Source: Perilla frutescens (Eukaryota; Streptophyta; Magnoliopsida; Lamiales; Lamiaceae). From it: a stretch of 64,000 nt of DNA. The stretch covers positions 27,177,501-27,241,500 of the forward strand of contig BRKX01000015.1 in the NCBI GenBank assembly GCA_026008535.1. The letters are read 5' to 3'. The position numbers and the translations under genes were made by a program. Below are positions 35,515-48,425 of the stretch, piece by piece. Each line of letters begins with the position of its first letter. Position 1 is the stretch's first letter. The notes beneath the pieces are model-generated. The model ran no database searches, was not told the DNA's origin, and saw only the letters and a program-made list of their open reading frames with translations.

Positions 35515-36480
35515 GGCAACATCAGTTCAAAGAATATTTTTCTTAAGCAGTACGAGTGGAAGTCCAACTGATCCTCTGTAATATCTGCATAATGCTTTTC
35601 CACAGCTAAGAATTTCTTCAAGGCCAGCCCCAAATCCCCAAGCACATATAACTTTCTCCAGACAGCAGTATTTTCAACTGAATGTAACCTAGAGTAGAAA
35701 TATCATACATGTTTCATAAGCTCATAAATATGAAAGTTCCTGATTATAGTAAAATACTGGAAGGACTATATAATTACACCATACCTGATCAACTTGCATC
35801 ATAAATTTGACACATTCATTGTTCATGTCGTGATCAGCAAGATCCATTCATCTAGCTTCCTCAACCAAAGCAACAGCTGCTACTGGATCACCAACATGCT
35901 TTATTGTCATGCTCTACAGTACTGTACAATAAAATATGTTTAGCTACTATGCATAATAGATAGATGGTCATCGCAATAATCAGGCAACACCCACTTAATA
36001 ATAATATGAGACCGAATGAGAATGAAAGAAATAGATATACATTAACAAAACACATATGACATCAATTCATGACAAGAAACAAAAAGATGAATATTTCAAT
36101 TTAAGTACCCAAGCTAGAGCACTTGAAAGAATAATGCATAAATATAAAACAAACATATAAATGCAACATGTATGTATGGGTCATATCAAGGGTAGATGAA
36201 AGATTAAAATAGAAGAAACTGTTAAATGTCAAGGAGTAGCATACTTAGTTTAGCACATAAATTAGGTTTCAGATAAATTCTTACGAAATGATTTGAAAAA
36301 TGGAAAAATGAGTTAGAGGTGGTAGTATGAAAAAAAGAATTCCAATTACCTTCACCTAATGCAAATCAATGACTGTCGGAGAGTGTTTTATGGTCTTGTC
36401 CCTTTTTTTAAGAGCCATATCATATTGACTGCGTGTTGTATAAAAGATGCTTCTTCGCAGAAGATATTGTGCTAATACAA
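35515..36480 (-). pseudogene. NAA15: Captured fragment of NAA15 (NatA auxiliary subunit)
   Basis: Three exon-like pieces lie in the correct order on the reverse strand. About 36475-36350 reads SQYDMALKKRDKTIKHSPTV. 35913-35785 reads KHVGDPVAAVALVEEAR, a stop, then MDLADHDMNNECVKFMMQVD. About 35690-35515 reads LGDLGLALKKFLAVEKHYAD and then FHSYCLRK. These match the TPR region of plant NAA15, the ribosome-anchoring subunit of N-terminal acetyltransferase A. Splice borders are preserved (GATCAG|GTATGG; GTGAAG|GTAATT), but TGA and TAG stops interrupt the frame. It lies inside the CACTA borders with introns retained, which points to DNA-level capture. It is non-functional as NAA15. Confidence 0.75.
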
Positions 36481-36779
36481 AGGACAACGGTAAGCAGAAC
36501 TAGAAAGTAGAAGCTTCACAAAATAAAGAAAAGTTTCAAACCTGGGGCAAAAAAAGATGGGGAAGAAGCTCGAGTTCACTATAGGAAAACAAGTAGCTAA
36601 TTAGAACCATAATAAAATAAATAAGCAGAAAAAAGAAAATAAATAGTTCAAATACAGAACATGAAGCATAAGTTTATTGATATTCTGTTGAATTGTGAAA
36701 ATACTGCAAATAGAGCCACACAATCAATATGATTAAAGCTTATAATAGGAAGTCAAAGAACTAAATAGAAAATAAATTA

Positions 36780-37200
36780 AATTTCGATTAAGTACTCATG
36801 CAAAGATGACACACCTCATGCTCAATCACATCCAATATAGCAGCATAATATGCATCTGTTACATTTATAAAGGTTGCCAAGACAAGTTAGGAATTGAAAA
36901 TTTTGAGAAAAGAATAATACAATTTAGAAGTAAAATATGAATAACCTTGGATAATATCATATAGCAAAATACATATGTCGGACTCTTATTTTCCATGGCA
37001 TCCCTATAAATCAGAACAAAGAAACAACTTTAGTAATATTAAAAATATCTATACAAAGCACGAAACGGTCTAACAAGAAAAAGATGAACTAACATATTAA
37101 AATATGGAATAGCTACGATGTCAAACACAGTTAAGTCTCATAAAACCCATATATACAGAACACTTACTCTGTTCTCTCTATTTTCGGTCTCAGAATAACC
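36780..37200 (-). pseudogene. Exon-like pieces of unidentified origin
   Basis: On the reverse strand, short open stretches with plausible splice borders read AMENKSPTYVFCYMILSK (about 37010-36950), VTDAYYAAILDVIEHE (about 36870-36815) and VVDEGYSETENRENR (about 37215-37170). They look like exons of a captured host gene, but I do not recognise the source. They may continue the neighbouring captured genes. Confidence 0.35.
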
Positions 37201-37304
37201 CTCGTCGACCACAATGGCTAAATTTCCTAAATAAAACAAAACTTAGTTAATTAATTAATGGACTAAAATGCTACAAAATAAAGCAAAACTTAGTGGGAAT
37301 AAAT

Positions 37305-37305
<1 letters not shown>

Positions 37306-37345
<40 letters not shown>
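37306..37345. repeat. (TA)n microsatellite
   Basis: Long alternating TA run. A second shorter one is at 37446-37463, and others are at 45430-45460 and 60529-60556. Confidence 0.95.
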
Positions 37346-37349
<4 letters not shown>

Positions 37350-37544
37350 GGTGATAAGTGATGCAACAGTGAAAATTCTAAAGCAAAAGATGATGTATGT
37401 ACCTTTGCATAATCTAGGTGTTGGAGCATTTGAACTCAATCTCAAATATATATATATATATATAACTATATATATACCCACCCAGCCCCACACATATACA
37501 TACATCTAGCAAAATTGAATATTAGCATTGAAAACCATGTTGAG

Positions 37545-37640
37545 CATACCATTAATTCCCTCCATTGCAGCCATAACAGGTGAGCAGCTACTTCATACAC
37601 TTCTTTGGTAATCATATTATGATCAAACACCCTATCTGAC
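37545..37640 (-). pseudogene. Captured kinesin motor-domain exon fragment
   Basis: Reverse-strand DRVFDHNMITKEVYEVAA, followed after a 1-base deletion by PVMAAMEGING, matches the conserved start of the kinesin motor head that precedes the ATP-binding loop (kinesin-7-like). The piece begins after a TTTGTCAG acceptor and ends at AATG|GTATGC, a natural exon border for this family. The frameshift and isolation make it a non-functional fragment within the CACTA element. Confidence 0.6.
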
Positions 37641-37649
37641 AAAGGAAAA

Positions 37650-39240
37650 TTAAAAGAAATTTGTCAAATTACACATGAATGGTACCTTTCCTAATTTAGA
37701 AAAATAGATAGCAAAAATCTCATGGTGTCCCTCGATTCAAAATCTCAACTGTCAATGCATACAATCAAATATCATTCCAATCATCAACTAATTCAACCTA
37801 AATCAGCAAATATAGCAAAAACTAATACAACAAATATAGCTATGGTGCAAGAGAACAACATAATTCAACCTAAATCAGCAAGAGAACAACTTAATTGTTC
37901 AACTAATCAACACTTAGTTTTGATTCTCTTGAAGTCTTGAACACATACCGACGATGGCAGATCGACGACGATGATGAGGATAAGCCGAAGGCAAACCGAC
38001 GACAACAGCAGTGAATCAGTGACGACAGATGGGCTGATGGCAAATCGATGACGATGAGGATGGCAGCAAGCGGCGCCGATGCTCTGCTCTGCTCCGATGG
38101 AGAATAGTGGCGAGTCTGGCGACTACCGCAGTTTCAATATCATTTTTTTTCCTCTTTCAGAATTCAAACTCGGTATTCTGCAATTAGGTTTCCCCTTTTT
38201 TAAATTTTCACTTAAAATTAAAATTTAAAACTAGAAAAATAAGGGGAAAACAATTAAAACCTTAAAAAAAAAATTGGCGCCGCTCAGGGCCGCCTAATGC
38301 CGCGACCACCTATCGCCGCTAACCGTCTAGCAACGTCCTCCTAGCTTTTTCGGTAAGTTCTCACAGCAAAGAAGCAAAATCCCTAATTTTTAGGAGTGTT
38401 TGAGGATGCTCCTTCAGCAGCCTGCTCTGCAGATAAGCTTGGAGTTTAATGGACTCCGCCGCTCCGGCGAGCAACCCAGACTACGATCTCTTATTTCTAT
38501 GGAGGAGCAAGAATGGAGACAGAGGAGCTGGAGGTTTTCTAGAGAGAATAAATTCTCATCCCCAACCTAAAGAAAACTTCCTTATTCTTTTTTAAGGGGG
38601 AAAATGAAAATTTTTAGCGCCAATGTATTCTAATTATTTGAGGCTACCGCCAATAAATTTTGACCATTTATTTACATAAGGAAACAAACAATCTATTTAA
38701 TTATTCAGCATAGAAAAATACATTATATTTAGTATGAAAGTCTTTATTATAATTTAAATTAATGATTTTTTATTCCTTAATTTTTTTATTAAAATATTTT
38801 ATACGGATGAAATCATTTTTTTTCTTAATAATCGTAATGTTCCTAATTCTTTCTTTTACAGTATTCACTTATTTCTTAAATATTAAATTATCACACATAT
38901 TTTTTAAAAACATCAACTATAAATTTAACTTATGATTGCATTGATGTGGATCGTTTATAAATAAGAATATTTTAAGAAAACTAATTTATGAAAAATAAAA
39001 ATAATAAAATGACCAAGTTATTTGAATATAATTTTAGGACTAACCTGTCTGCTCAAAAACAAATAAAAAAATAGGACTAACCTGAATGTAATATAATCGA
39101 GGGACCAACAAGCTTTGTGTTGCATCCACATCTTCTGTAGACCAAGAATTGTATAATAACAAAAAATTTTAAATAATTAGAACATAATTAATAAACTTGT
39201 GTTTAAAAATTTATAATATAGAAAAAACTTACATATATAA
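37650..39240. other. Non-coding part of the CACTA element
   Basis: 37950-38120 is rich in CGACGA/GATGA words. 38270-38560 is relatively GC-rich and leader-like, with a short forward frame at 38449 starting MDSAAPASNPDYDLLF. It could be captured 5' sequence of a host gene, but no family can be assigned. The remainder is AT-rich with no gene seen. Confidence 0.4.
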
Positions 39241-40101
39241 TCATGTGTTGTCAAAATCATCATCATCATGGTCTTCACTAGAGTCGTCATCAGTTTCAGA
39301 TTCCAAAATGGATTCATCATTTACAAAATGTCTTCCATCGTCGTCATCAGTTTCAGATTCCAAAATGGATTCATCATTTACAAAATGTCTTCCATCGTCA
39401 TCGTAATCTTCAATATCCTCCATCTCAGGATCATTAAGATTTGACTCTTCAGTACGTAATTTAATCACCACCTCATGAGGTACAGTCACTGGATCAATAT
39501 CTTCCCGAACCAATAAAGATGTTTCCACCACATCTTCTATTGGATTAAAAGGTGGCAACTCATTTGAATCGTCCTCTTGAAATACATCATTAGTCATAGT
39601 CTCTTCATCATCATGTTCAACTACATCAAAAATATTACGATGATTTACTTTTTGTACAATCATCCAATTCTTTCCCCGAGACATGTCATTTAAATAAAAT
39701 ACTTGTTGAGCTTGTGTGGCCAAAATAAATGGCTCGTCTGCATACCATTCAGATGTAACATCAATCGATGTTAAGTTGTTATCAACTAACATTTTTTTCT
39801 TCTTTGGATCGGTATTGTACCATTTGCAACGAAATAAGAATACCTTTCTTTGGAAGATAAGATCCAGCTCTAAAATTTCAAGTATAACGCCATAGTACAT
39901 GATATCATCATTCTCACCACCACCCCATGTATAAACTCCACTACATTGTGTCTTGAACTTGTCATCACGTTCCTTACAGCGAAATCTTACACCATTAACA
40001 ACACAACTAGACCAACTCTTGTAACGATCATCCGGATATTGTGATAGTGCATATAAATCATCAGTCACCCTAGGATCATTGTTGACTTTAAGGATAGCCA
40101 T
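39241..40101 (-). pseudogene. CACTA transposase C-terminal part (DUF4216 domain)
   Basis: A 286-codon reverse-strand frame. Its first 130 residues resemble the DUF4216 domain that follows the transposase in plant CACTA polyproteins (GVRFRCKERDDKFKTQCSGV, YYGVILEILELD, FLFRCKWYNT). The tail is highly acidic, with a 19-residue tandem duplication ending in ESETDDD (a 57-bp duplication at 39285-39400). It is separated from the main transposase frame by about 250 bp of probable intron with an (ATT)n tract at 40124-40163. Taken as the last exon of the TNPD-like gene. Confidence 0.7.
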
Positions 40102-40120
40102 CTATAAAATAAAAAAATAG

Positions 40121-40163
<43 letters not shown>

Positions 40164-40352
40164 GAGCATTATATATACTTAGATATTTACCTTTTTTTTA
40201 ACCAAGTAGGAAATTCATTTCTTTGAATTGCGTCATAATCTTCTTCTCGTATATTTCTAGAGCAAAAAATCTCTTTATGCTCGCTGCAATGAAAAATAAA
40301 TGAGTTTCATGGAATTAAAAATACATTTTATCAATATGAAAATATGTTTAAC

Positions 40353-42880
40353 TCACTTAATGTAAATATCGACGTCGTCATCTCCACAATTATTGAGAAG
40401 ATACCACTGCACCACATTATGATAATCTCCTAACAGTCCAAAAGCAGGTGCTCCTAGTGTGCAAATATTGTTATTGAATAACTCCATTGAGTATTTTGTA
40501 GTAGCTACATCCCAATTATGTTCTAAACGAGTGAATCTTGTCTCGGTGTTATGTAAATAACGAGACAAAAATGTAATAGCCTCATCAACAATATATGCTT
40601 CAGAAATAGAGCCATCAGGGCGTGCAAAGTTACGAACATATCCCTTATATGTACCCATTCGACGTTCAACACCAAACATCCATCTCTGACTAACTGGTCC
40701 TCCTAACAAAGCTTGTTCCGGAAAATGCACGCATAAGTGAACCATCACTGTAAAGAATGCCAATGGAAATATCTTTTCAAGTTTGCACAATAAGATAATA
40801 ATCCCCGTCTTCATGTCCTCAAGCTCGCTGACATATAAAGTCTTTGCACATATTTTTTGAAAGAATTGGGAAACCTCAATTAGCGTTGCCCGTATTTTCT
40901 TGTCTAAGAATGGAAGAATGGCTGTTGGTAGTATCTTTTGGAGCAATACATGGCAGTCATGAGTTTTCATTCCCCTAAGTATGTTAGAATCTATCACACA
41001 TTGACTTATGTTGGATGCATAGCCATCTGGTAAGCGAACTGACTTTATAAAATCACAAAACTTCTTACAATCTACTTTACTCAATGTGTAATTTGCATGT
41101 GGTTTTTCAAATTTTCCGTTCCCCTCTCTCAGCCATAATTCCTTACGAATGTTAAGATCTTGCAAGTCTAAACGTGCTTTTGTAGTGTCCTTGGATTTTG
41201 TGGGATCGTTTAGCAACGTCCCAAGAATATTGTCACAAATATTTTTTTCTATATGCATGACATCAAGATTGTGACGCATCAATAACTTTGACCAATATGG
41301 GAGTTCAAACAAAATGCTTCTTTTTGACCAATTCAACTCATCTACCCCACGTTTACGCTTTCGATCCTCATTATTAGGTGCTTTACCAGGAGTACGTGTA
41401 GGTAACTCGTTCAACTGTAACAAAATTTCATCTCCAGAAAATTGACGAGGTGGTCCCCTTCTTTCTAGTTTTCCATCGTATTCCGTGCTCCGTCGCCATG
41501 AGTGCGTCTCATTTAAAAAACATCGATGTCCAGTATAACATTGTTTTCCATGAATTCGTTTGGAACGAGTGTCCTCAAGACATATTGGGCATGCTAATTT
41601 TCCCATAGTGCTCCACCCAGATAAGTATGCATAAGCCGGAAAGTCACTTATTGTCCATATAACTGTTGCACGAAGAGTGAATCATGATTTAGAATACTCA
41701 TCATATGTTTGAACCCCGTTAGTCCATAAAACTTTAAGTTCGTCCACAAGTGGTCTTAAAAAGGCATCAAAATCTTTACCCGGTGACTTTGGCCCAGGAA
41801 TTAATAATGTTAAGAAGTAGTTGCTCTTTTGCAGTGTACACCAAGGCGGCATGTTATATGGCATCAAAATAACTGGCCACATACTATATGTTGTTGCCAT
41901 ATTACTAAAGGGATTAAATCCATCTGAAGCTAGACCCATTCGCACATTCCTTGAATCATTAGCAAAATCAGGATATAATTCATCAAAATGTTTCCATGCT
42001 TTCCCATCAGCAGGATGACGCAATACTCCAGGCTCTTCCATACGAACTTCTTTATGCCAACGCATATCTCTAGCAGTGTGTCTTGAACTATAAAGTCTCT
42101 TTAGACGAGGCGTAATAGGAAAGTAGCGTAACCTTTTATAAGGAATCTTGTGACGAATGTAGCGATTACTTTCACAAATAGGACACGCTGTAACATTTTT
42201 GTGTTCACCATAAAAATAGCACAATCATATCTACATGCATCAATTGTCTCATAACCTAAACCGACTTCACAAAGTAACTTCCTAGTGTTATAATAGCTGT
42301 CCGGACAATTATTACCTTGGGGCAATATTTCATGTAGTAACTTCAACAACATCTCAAATGATTTATCACTCCACTTGTTCATCACTTTGATATTCATTAG
42401 TTTCACTACAAAAGTCAACGAAGATTCTCCACATCCCCCATACAGAGACTCATTTATGGCTTCATATAACTTCTCGTAACGAGCATTCTCAAGAGAAGGT
42501 TGTTGATTTTCATTTAAATCATCAGTAGGGCCAATGTCAAAATAATGATTGTTCATATCATCATGCAATCCTCCTTCTAAACCTTCAACATCCTCGTGTG
42601 CAAAATTATCAGTATTATCATTGATTTCTTCCTCATCATGATAGACCCATCGTGTATAAGAACTATCAATTTCAGTCCTAATTAAATGAGCTTGAATTAC
42701 TTCTATACTTCGCAGCCTTGTATTGAGACAGTTATTGCATGGACATAATGTTAATCCATTAGAATTCAAACATTTTCGCACAACATCTATAAACTCCTTG
42801 ATTCCATATACATACTCAGGAGATACTCGATTTGTGTTCTTTACCCCATTGATGATCCATGCTATCTCTATGTACCTACC
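40353..42880 (-). pseudogene. CACTA (En/Spm) TNPD-like transposase, broken
   Basis: On the reverse strand the usual domains follow one another. An N-terminal transposase-associated domain (about 42870-42700; WIINGVKNTNRVSPEY, LCPCNNC) is followed by the TNP2/Transposase_21 catalytic region (GLGYETIDACRYDC, CPICESNRY, GLASDGFNPFSNMATTYSMW, DFPAYAYLSGWST, RHNLDVMHIEKNI) and DUF4218 (MVHLCVHFPEQALLGGPVSQ). The protein would mobilise CACTA ends by cut and paste in the nucleus. Two breaks are visible: a one-base loss in a T run at about 42222, and an in-frame TGA at 41682-41684. The remaining frames are long and well conserved, so inactivation seems fairly recent. Confidence 0.85.
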
Positions 42881-43103
42881 AATAAAAATAAATACGAAAA
42901 AATTAGTGAAGTATTTTTATACAAGGTGTTTGGAATAAAAAAATAATTAAATACATAATAAATAAATAAATAAATTTGGGACTAAAACACTCTAAACATA
43001 ACATTTGGGACAAAAAATATTTCGAAAATTGAACTCGGGACCAAAAAAATTACAATTGAGACTAGAAGGGTTTTGACCCTATTCTTATTGGACCAAAAGA
43101 GAA

Positions 43104-43108
<5 letters not shown>

Positions 43109-43160
<52 letters not shown>
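43109..43160. repeat. (AAT)n microsatellite
   Basis: Pure triplet run in the upstream part of the TNPD-like gene. Confidence 0.95.
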
Positions 43161-43454
43161 TTACCCACATATAAAGCAATCTAAAATCCAAATAAAATAA
43201 TCTAGCAATTTAATGTGCATAACAACAAAAATAAAAACTATCAGTTAAACTTTTATATTGGTTATTAAAATTTACGCAACAATGTTTTATTGGTTAAAAC
43301 TATATGCAGCAATTTTTTATTTTAAAATTTATGCAATGGCCTTTAATTTTAAAATTTAAAATGTTGAAAAAATTCACATAGTACTTAGAAAATGTGTAAT
43401 AAATTAATTTCCCCATTTTCGATAATTTTCCCTCACAGTTCACATCCCCGCCGC

Positions 43455-44491
43455 CAGTGGCGGAACCAGAATTTTTTTTTAAGGGGGCTACACTGCCTTA
43501 CGATGAGCGATGATTCTATATTATATGTACTTGCACGACTAAGAAAAAAATAGTGAGAGGAAGGAATTGTTGTCATTCTTTTTTGCATTTATTTTTCACC
43601 TTTTTACATGTGTATGATGTTCTTTTGTTTTATAAAACTTGTTTACTTTTTATTATTTTTTTTAGTAAAATAATATCATTTTTACATTTAGAAAATCACT
43701 ATATTATACATAAATATAAATTCATAAAAAATAATATAAATGATTACATACAATGATAATTATCATAAACTCATAACATCTATCAATAAATATAGAGTCC
43801 TAAATTTTTAATGTCAATTATAATTCATAATATCTTTAATTCAAATTCTAAGCTTGAAACCTAATTTAAGTTCTCTAACTAAGAAAATCAAAATTTAATT
43901 CAAACACCTAAATTTAATTTAATAATCTATGAATGTAAACATATATTTAATAAAATCAAAATAATACAAATTTAAACTAATATCAAAAGGACAAATTAAT
44001 AAAGGGATAAATCATAAATTAAATAAATAAAAATTAGTATATAAATTGAAAAGGAAAATATTATAGAAATTACATGATAAGACAAGTTGTGCTCCAAGTG
44101 TCGTGATTTTTATTTCAATAAAAATGGTTTGACTACTAATCCATTATTATTATTTTTATTATAGAATATATATAATTTATAAAGCATGTGGCCCACCCCT
44201 CCCACCCTTTAATTCTCTTTCTTCAACCCTCATCTCTCTCATCTTTCTTCACCATTATCGCAAACAGAATGTTGCTGCAAATGGTTGCAGACAAATTTTT
44301 TTTCCTTTTTTCTTTCTTCCCTCCATCTCATCTCACCTTCGTATATCTCATTCCTGTCCACAAATCCCACTGAATATCGAAAAATTGGGGGGGGGGGGGG
44401 GACTGAAGCAAAAAATATCAACCACCCTAGGTAGAAATTTCCGGCGATTTTCCGATTAGGGGGGGTTGGAGCCCCCCCGGTTCCGCCACTG
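43455..44491. mobile_element. hAT-type non-autonomous element with 8-bp TSD
   Basis: The ends are CAGTGGCGGAACCAGAATTT on the left and, in reverse complement on the right, CAGTGGCGGAACCGGGGGGG. The flanks CCCGCCGC (43447-43454) and CCCGCTGC (44492-44499) form an 8-bp duplication with one mismatch. The 1,037-bp interior is AT-rich and has no transposase. It lies inside the CACTA element between its two genes, so it inserted after that element. Confidence 0.85.
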
Positions 44492-44528
44492 CCCGCTGCC
44501 TCTCAAATCCATTTATTTCCATATTTTT

Positions 44529-44691
44529 TAATCGCTCATCGATGTGCTCGTGCCAACGATTTACGAACAGAGATTAGCTCCGATCGATCATCGATATGCT
44601 CGTGTCGACGATTTACGAACAAAGATTGGCTCCGATCAATCATCGATGTGCGCGTCTCGATGATTTACGAACACAGATAGCTCCGATTTCC
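44529..44691. repeat. Three 52-bp tandem units
   Basis: Units begin CATCGATGTGCTCG at 44537, 44589 and 44641 and each contains GACGATTTACGAACA and GCTCCGAT. They sit between the two CACTA genes, right next to the hAT insertion site. They are candidates for internal protein-binding repeats of the CACTA element. Confidence 0.85.
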
Positions 44692-45426
44692 TCTCCAGTG
44701 TTGGTTTCAGGTACGATAATCTTGGTTACTTATTACATATTTATGCTTTTAAATTTTAAATTTTCATCACAAATTCCTATTTTTAACTAAACTCTTCAGC
44801 TGGATGAGTCTTTTGCCCCCAATATATATATAATTCAAATTAAAGTAGGATAATATACTCATAAGTCATATCTAATTTATCCAATAAGAGAAAGCATCAA
44901 CTAATTCATTCAGCAAGAAAAAACATCAACTAAAGTAAGGATTTCATTTTCTTCTCAATAAGATATTCAATCTATCAAACAAATTAAGAAGTTTGTAGAA
45001 GTGTAGAATACCTGTTTAATTTGTCAGACCAATGCCCAAAATATAATCCATGCTACTAATGTGTTCAGCAACAATCTAGCCGTTGCTCCCTCAATTAGAC
45101 TATCTTTCTTCTACTTGATATCGTGTCGCCTCTGAACTCCTTTTGATTTAAAACAAGAATCAGATAATAAATGGAAAGAGTTTAAGATTTTCAGTCGTGA
45201 TGTGTACACATTAAGAGTGCAATGAGAATAATTTAAATTGAAGAGTGAAAAATAGAAGGGCAAAGGTTTCATTTGGAGTATGTGTATAAATAGTTCAACA
45301 TGTGTAGTTCAGCTTCAACGGGAATAATATCAATCTCCTGGATAGTTGAGAAAAAATAGGCGGTGCATATCTTTTTTTTTTTCATTTAAATTATATATGT
45401 TGATATTATTTATAAGTTAAAATATG

Positions 45427-45464
<38 letters not shown>

Positions 45465-46137
45465 GTAACAGAAGTATTAATAGTAAACAAAAAATAAAAT
45501 ATGTGACGCAAATCTTGTTTTAAAAAAATAAATCTTAAATCTGATTTTTATTTAGCATAACGATTAGGAAAGGGAAAGCTTAATTATTTTGATATAATAA
45601 AAAAATGCCTTACCTCATAAATTGTAAGAATTTTCTTATATTTTATTATTTCAATAATATCTAAGTTATATTTATACAAGTACACACACATTGCAATTAT
45701 GTAATGTTTATTTATTTTATAATGAAAGAAATATTACATTACTTATTTTGAGATGGATGAAAAAACTACACAAATTGATCACTAAACATTAATCCATCAG
45801 CCATAAATTACAAAACAATAAATAAATAAATAATTGAAGCACAATAATGGCTAAAGTAAAGGAAAAAAATCACTTTAGCTAAAACAGCAAATTCGAGTTC
45901 TGTTGAACTGTCCAACACATAATGATGTTTACAAGTCATCCATTATCAACAACAAAATCGCAAATATAAATAATTTCCATAAATAAAAAGGTTAAAATGT
46001 CGCGCCATACATAAAAAATAAGACAAAACATTACTAATTAAATACAGAAACTTCAAAATGCTAAAAATAAAAAACTGTTTCAAGTAGTTTTAAAACATAA
46101 GACCAAAAAATAATTAAAGAAAATACAAAGAAAATAA
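44692..46137. other. CACTA intergenic region
   Basis: AT-rich; includes a (TA)n run at 45430-45460. No coding sequence is supported. It separates the end of the TNPA-like gene from the TNPD-like gene. Confidence 0.5.
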
Positions 46138-48425
46138 TCAACATAAATCATCAGAATCACAATCAAGATCATCAGTAGGAGATCTATTGTGATGAGAAGA
46201 TCCAGCACCTTGATCGGATGGTCTACGATGTATGGAAGAATGAGGAACAACATTTTTTTCAATCAATACTTGTTTCATATTTAGAAATTCACTCTCAAGT
46301 TCTTCAAAACGAGACTTGTACTCTCGTAATTCAGACTTTGACTCGTGTAATTCATTTAGAATATCATTATACGTGGGACGAGTTGAGCCATCGCTGCACT
46401 GCCCTCGGGATTTACTAGGTGACCGCCCCCAACCAACTAAACGATTTGAATACCGTCCTAGAATCTTCTCCAAAATTTCTTTATCAGTCATTTTTTCAAG
46501 CGGGTTATCTCTCCTCAACTACATCATTTCTTCCTGTTGAACATAATTTTTTTCCCATTTAGAAACACACTAATATAATTTAAAATAATGAAATTCACAA
46601 TTAACAACATAATTAAACCAAATCTAGATATTTTGATAAACTAATGAACACTTAGTAATCTATTGCATACTAAAAAAATAATCAATACAAAACCTTCAAT
46701 AAGATAGCACATATACAATCAAATAGGTGAATGGATAATAGGTGGAAAGTTTGGTGGATCTTCTTATTCTATTCTGGTGGCCGATTTTTTACAACAGAAA
46801 AGACATAATAGACTTGCATGCAATTGTATCAATATGCAGCTTCCTAATTGTTTTTATTTTTATTCTTAAAATGGTCAAACATGAAGTTGTAGTATCATAC
46901 AAATAACTAAGCTTACAAATAAATCTTTTGAGGAACTTGATGTTGTATATATGGCAGACCGCATTATTTTCTCCTTAGCAACCATAGTTCCCATCCTAGC
47001 TAGTTCTAAGGAAAGGAAATGATACTCTCTGAAATGCTTCTGCGAACTATTTTTATTTTAACAGTAATATCTACTTACATATTTAGCTTCAACCTCTTGT
47101 AAAGACCAACCAGTTTCGGGATGATAATGTTGAATTCGCCAAGTCTCTATATGGCCCGTAATTGCATCCAATTCAACTCCACGACAAACATGGTGGCGTG
47201 CTGTACTCTTTGAACCATTTCTAGTTTCCCATTTTCATTTTGATCTAGAGTCAGCATTCTTCTCTGCTCATTCCTTAAAAGAAATGACAAATAATAAATA
47301 GAATAAGGTAATAAAATAAGATATGGCATATTCATTGTAAGTTAAATATATTAAATGTATTACCTTGTATGAAGGATTAGACCAAAGATCACAAAGATAA
47401 TCCCAATCCTCTTTGCTAACCTCATCAGGACAAGTACTCTTGGCTTTAATTGGGTCTTTCTCTCCTCCAATTTTTTTAAAATGAGTACATAGTTTATGTC
47501 TATAGCTTCTCCACGATTTCTGCATTTGACTATCAATAACTTCCTGAACTTTTTTATCCTCAACATCAATATCAAACAATGTCTGCAAAACTCATAAAAA
47601 CTAATCAGATTCTCATGTATTCACAAAATTATAGACATGTCAAATTTTATTTATTCGTATCACAATAGTTTTCAACGTATTCATAAAAACCTTACAAGAA
47701 GTTTATGTCGAAGTGGTGCCTTAACTTCTAACGGCACAACTCTCCAATCCTTGTACCGTAGGCTACAGTCCTTACGTACAATATAACCAACTTCATTATT
47801 GAATGCCTCAGCATTGTCACATGTTGCTAACCTCAATGCAAAATTAAATTGCACAATCAATCTACCCTTAGCACTTCTCATTGCCTTTCGAGCACCTTTA
47901 CCACAAGTAATCCCACGCACATTAAAATTTCTTGTTGACTCCACATTAGCAGTTGTTGATCCAATTGAAGCCGATTGAGTTTGAGCTACTAAAAATCATT
48001 AAATGTAAGCATTATACTAGTTACATAGCTGCCATATACTTAATTTTTTTTGTGCTTATAAAAATAAATTGGAATTGTACTAACCATTTTCAGATTCTCT
48101 TACTGGTGCAGCGAGATCTGCGTATAATATTTACAAATTACACAAAAATTAATTATGAGCAACTAAATTCTTATAAAATTTGTGATGATAATAATATTCT
48201 TTATAAATATACTCACCATTTTGTGGTTGCATTGATGGAGATGAGTCTATGACGGTAAAAATAAAAATAAAAAGAGGTCAGACAACTTATTTGATCAAAT
48301 ACGAAAAAAATTAAAAGGAACAATTAATATTGCACATTTTTTATGATCTAACCAGAATGTAATGAGGTAGAGGGAGCAACAAGCTCCTTGCCACGTCCGC
48401 CACGCCCGCCTCTTCGATTTGCCAT
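46138..48425 (-). pseudogene. CACTA TNPA-like DNA-binding protein gene, multi-exon
   Basis: Reverse-strand gene of the plant Ptta/En/Spm transposase family. It starts at ATG 48425-48423 (MANRRGGRGGRGKEL), then two small exons (48246-48213, 48119-48086) and larger ones (about 47990-47690 with NVRGITCGKGARKAM and YIVRKDCSLRYKDWR; about 47584-47370 with SWRSYRHKLCTHFKK and DWDYLCDLWSNPSYK; about 47280-47085 with GSKSTARHHVCRGVELDAIT). The last exon, 46518-46138, encodes a Glu/Lys-rich coiled coil (LHESKSELREYKSRFEELES). In En/Spm this protein binds subterminal repeats and brings the ends together. The exon near 47250 carries in-frame stops in the family-like frame, so the gene is probably dead. 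Exon limits are approximate. Confidence 0.7.

Noticed and set aside
38449..38540. Forward frame starting MDSAAPASNPDYDLLF, reminiscent of a small GTPase N-terminus
   Set aside because: The similarity stops before any P-loop residues; too short to assign.
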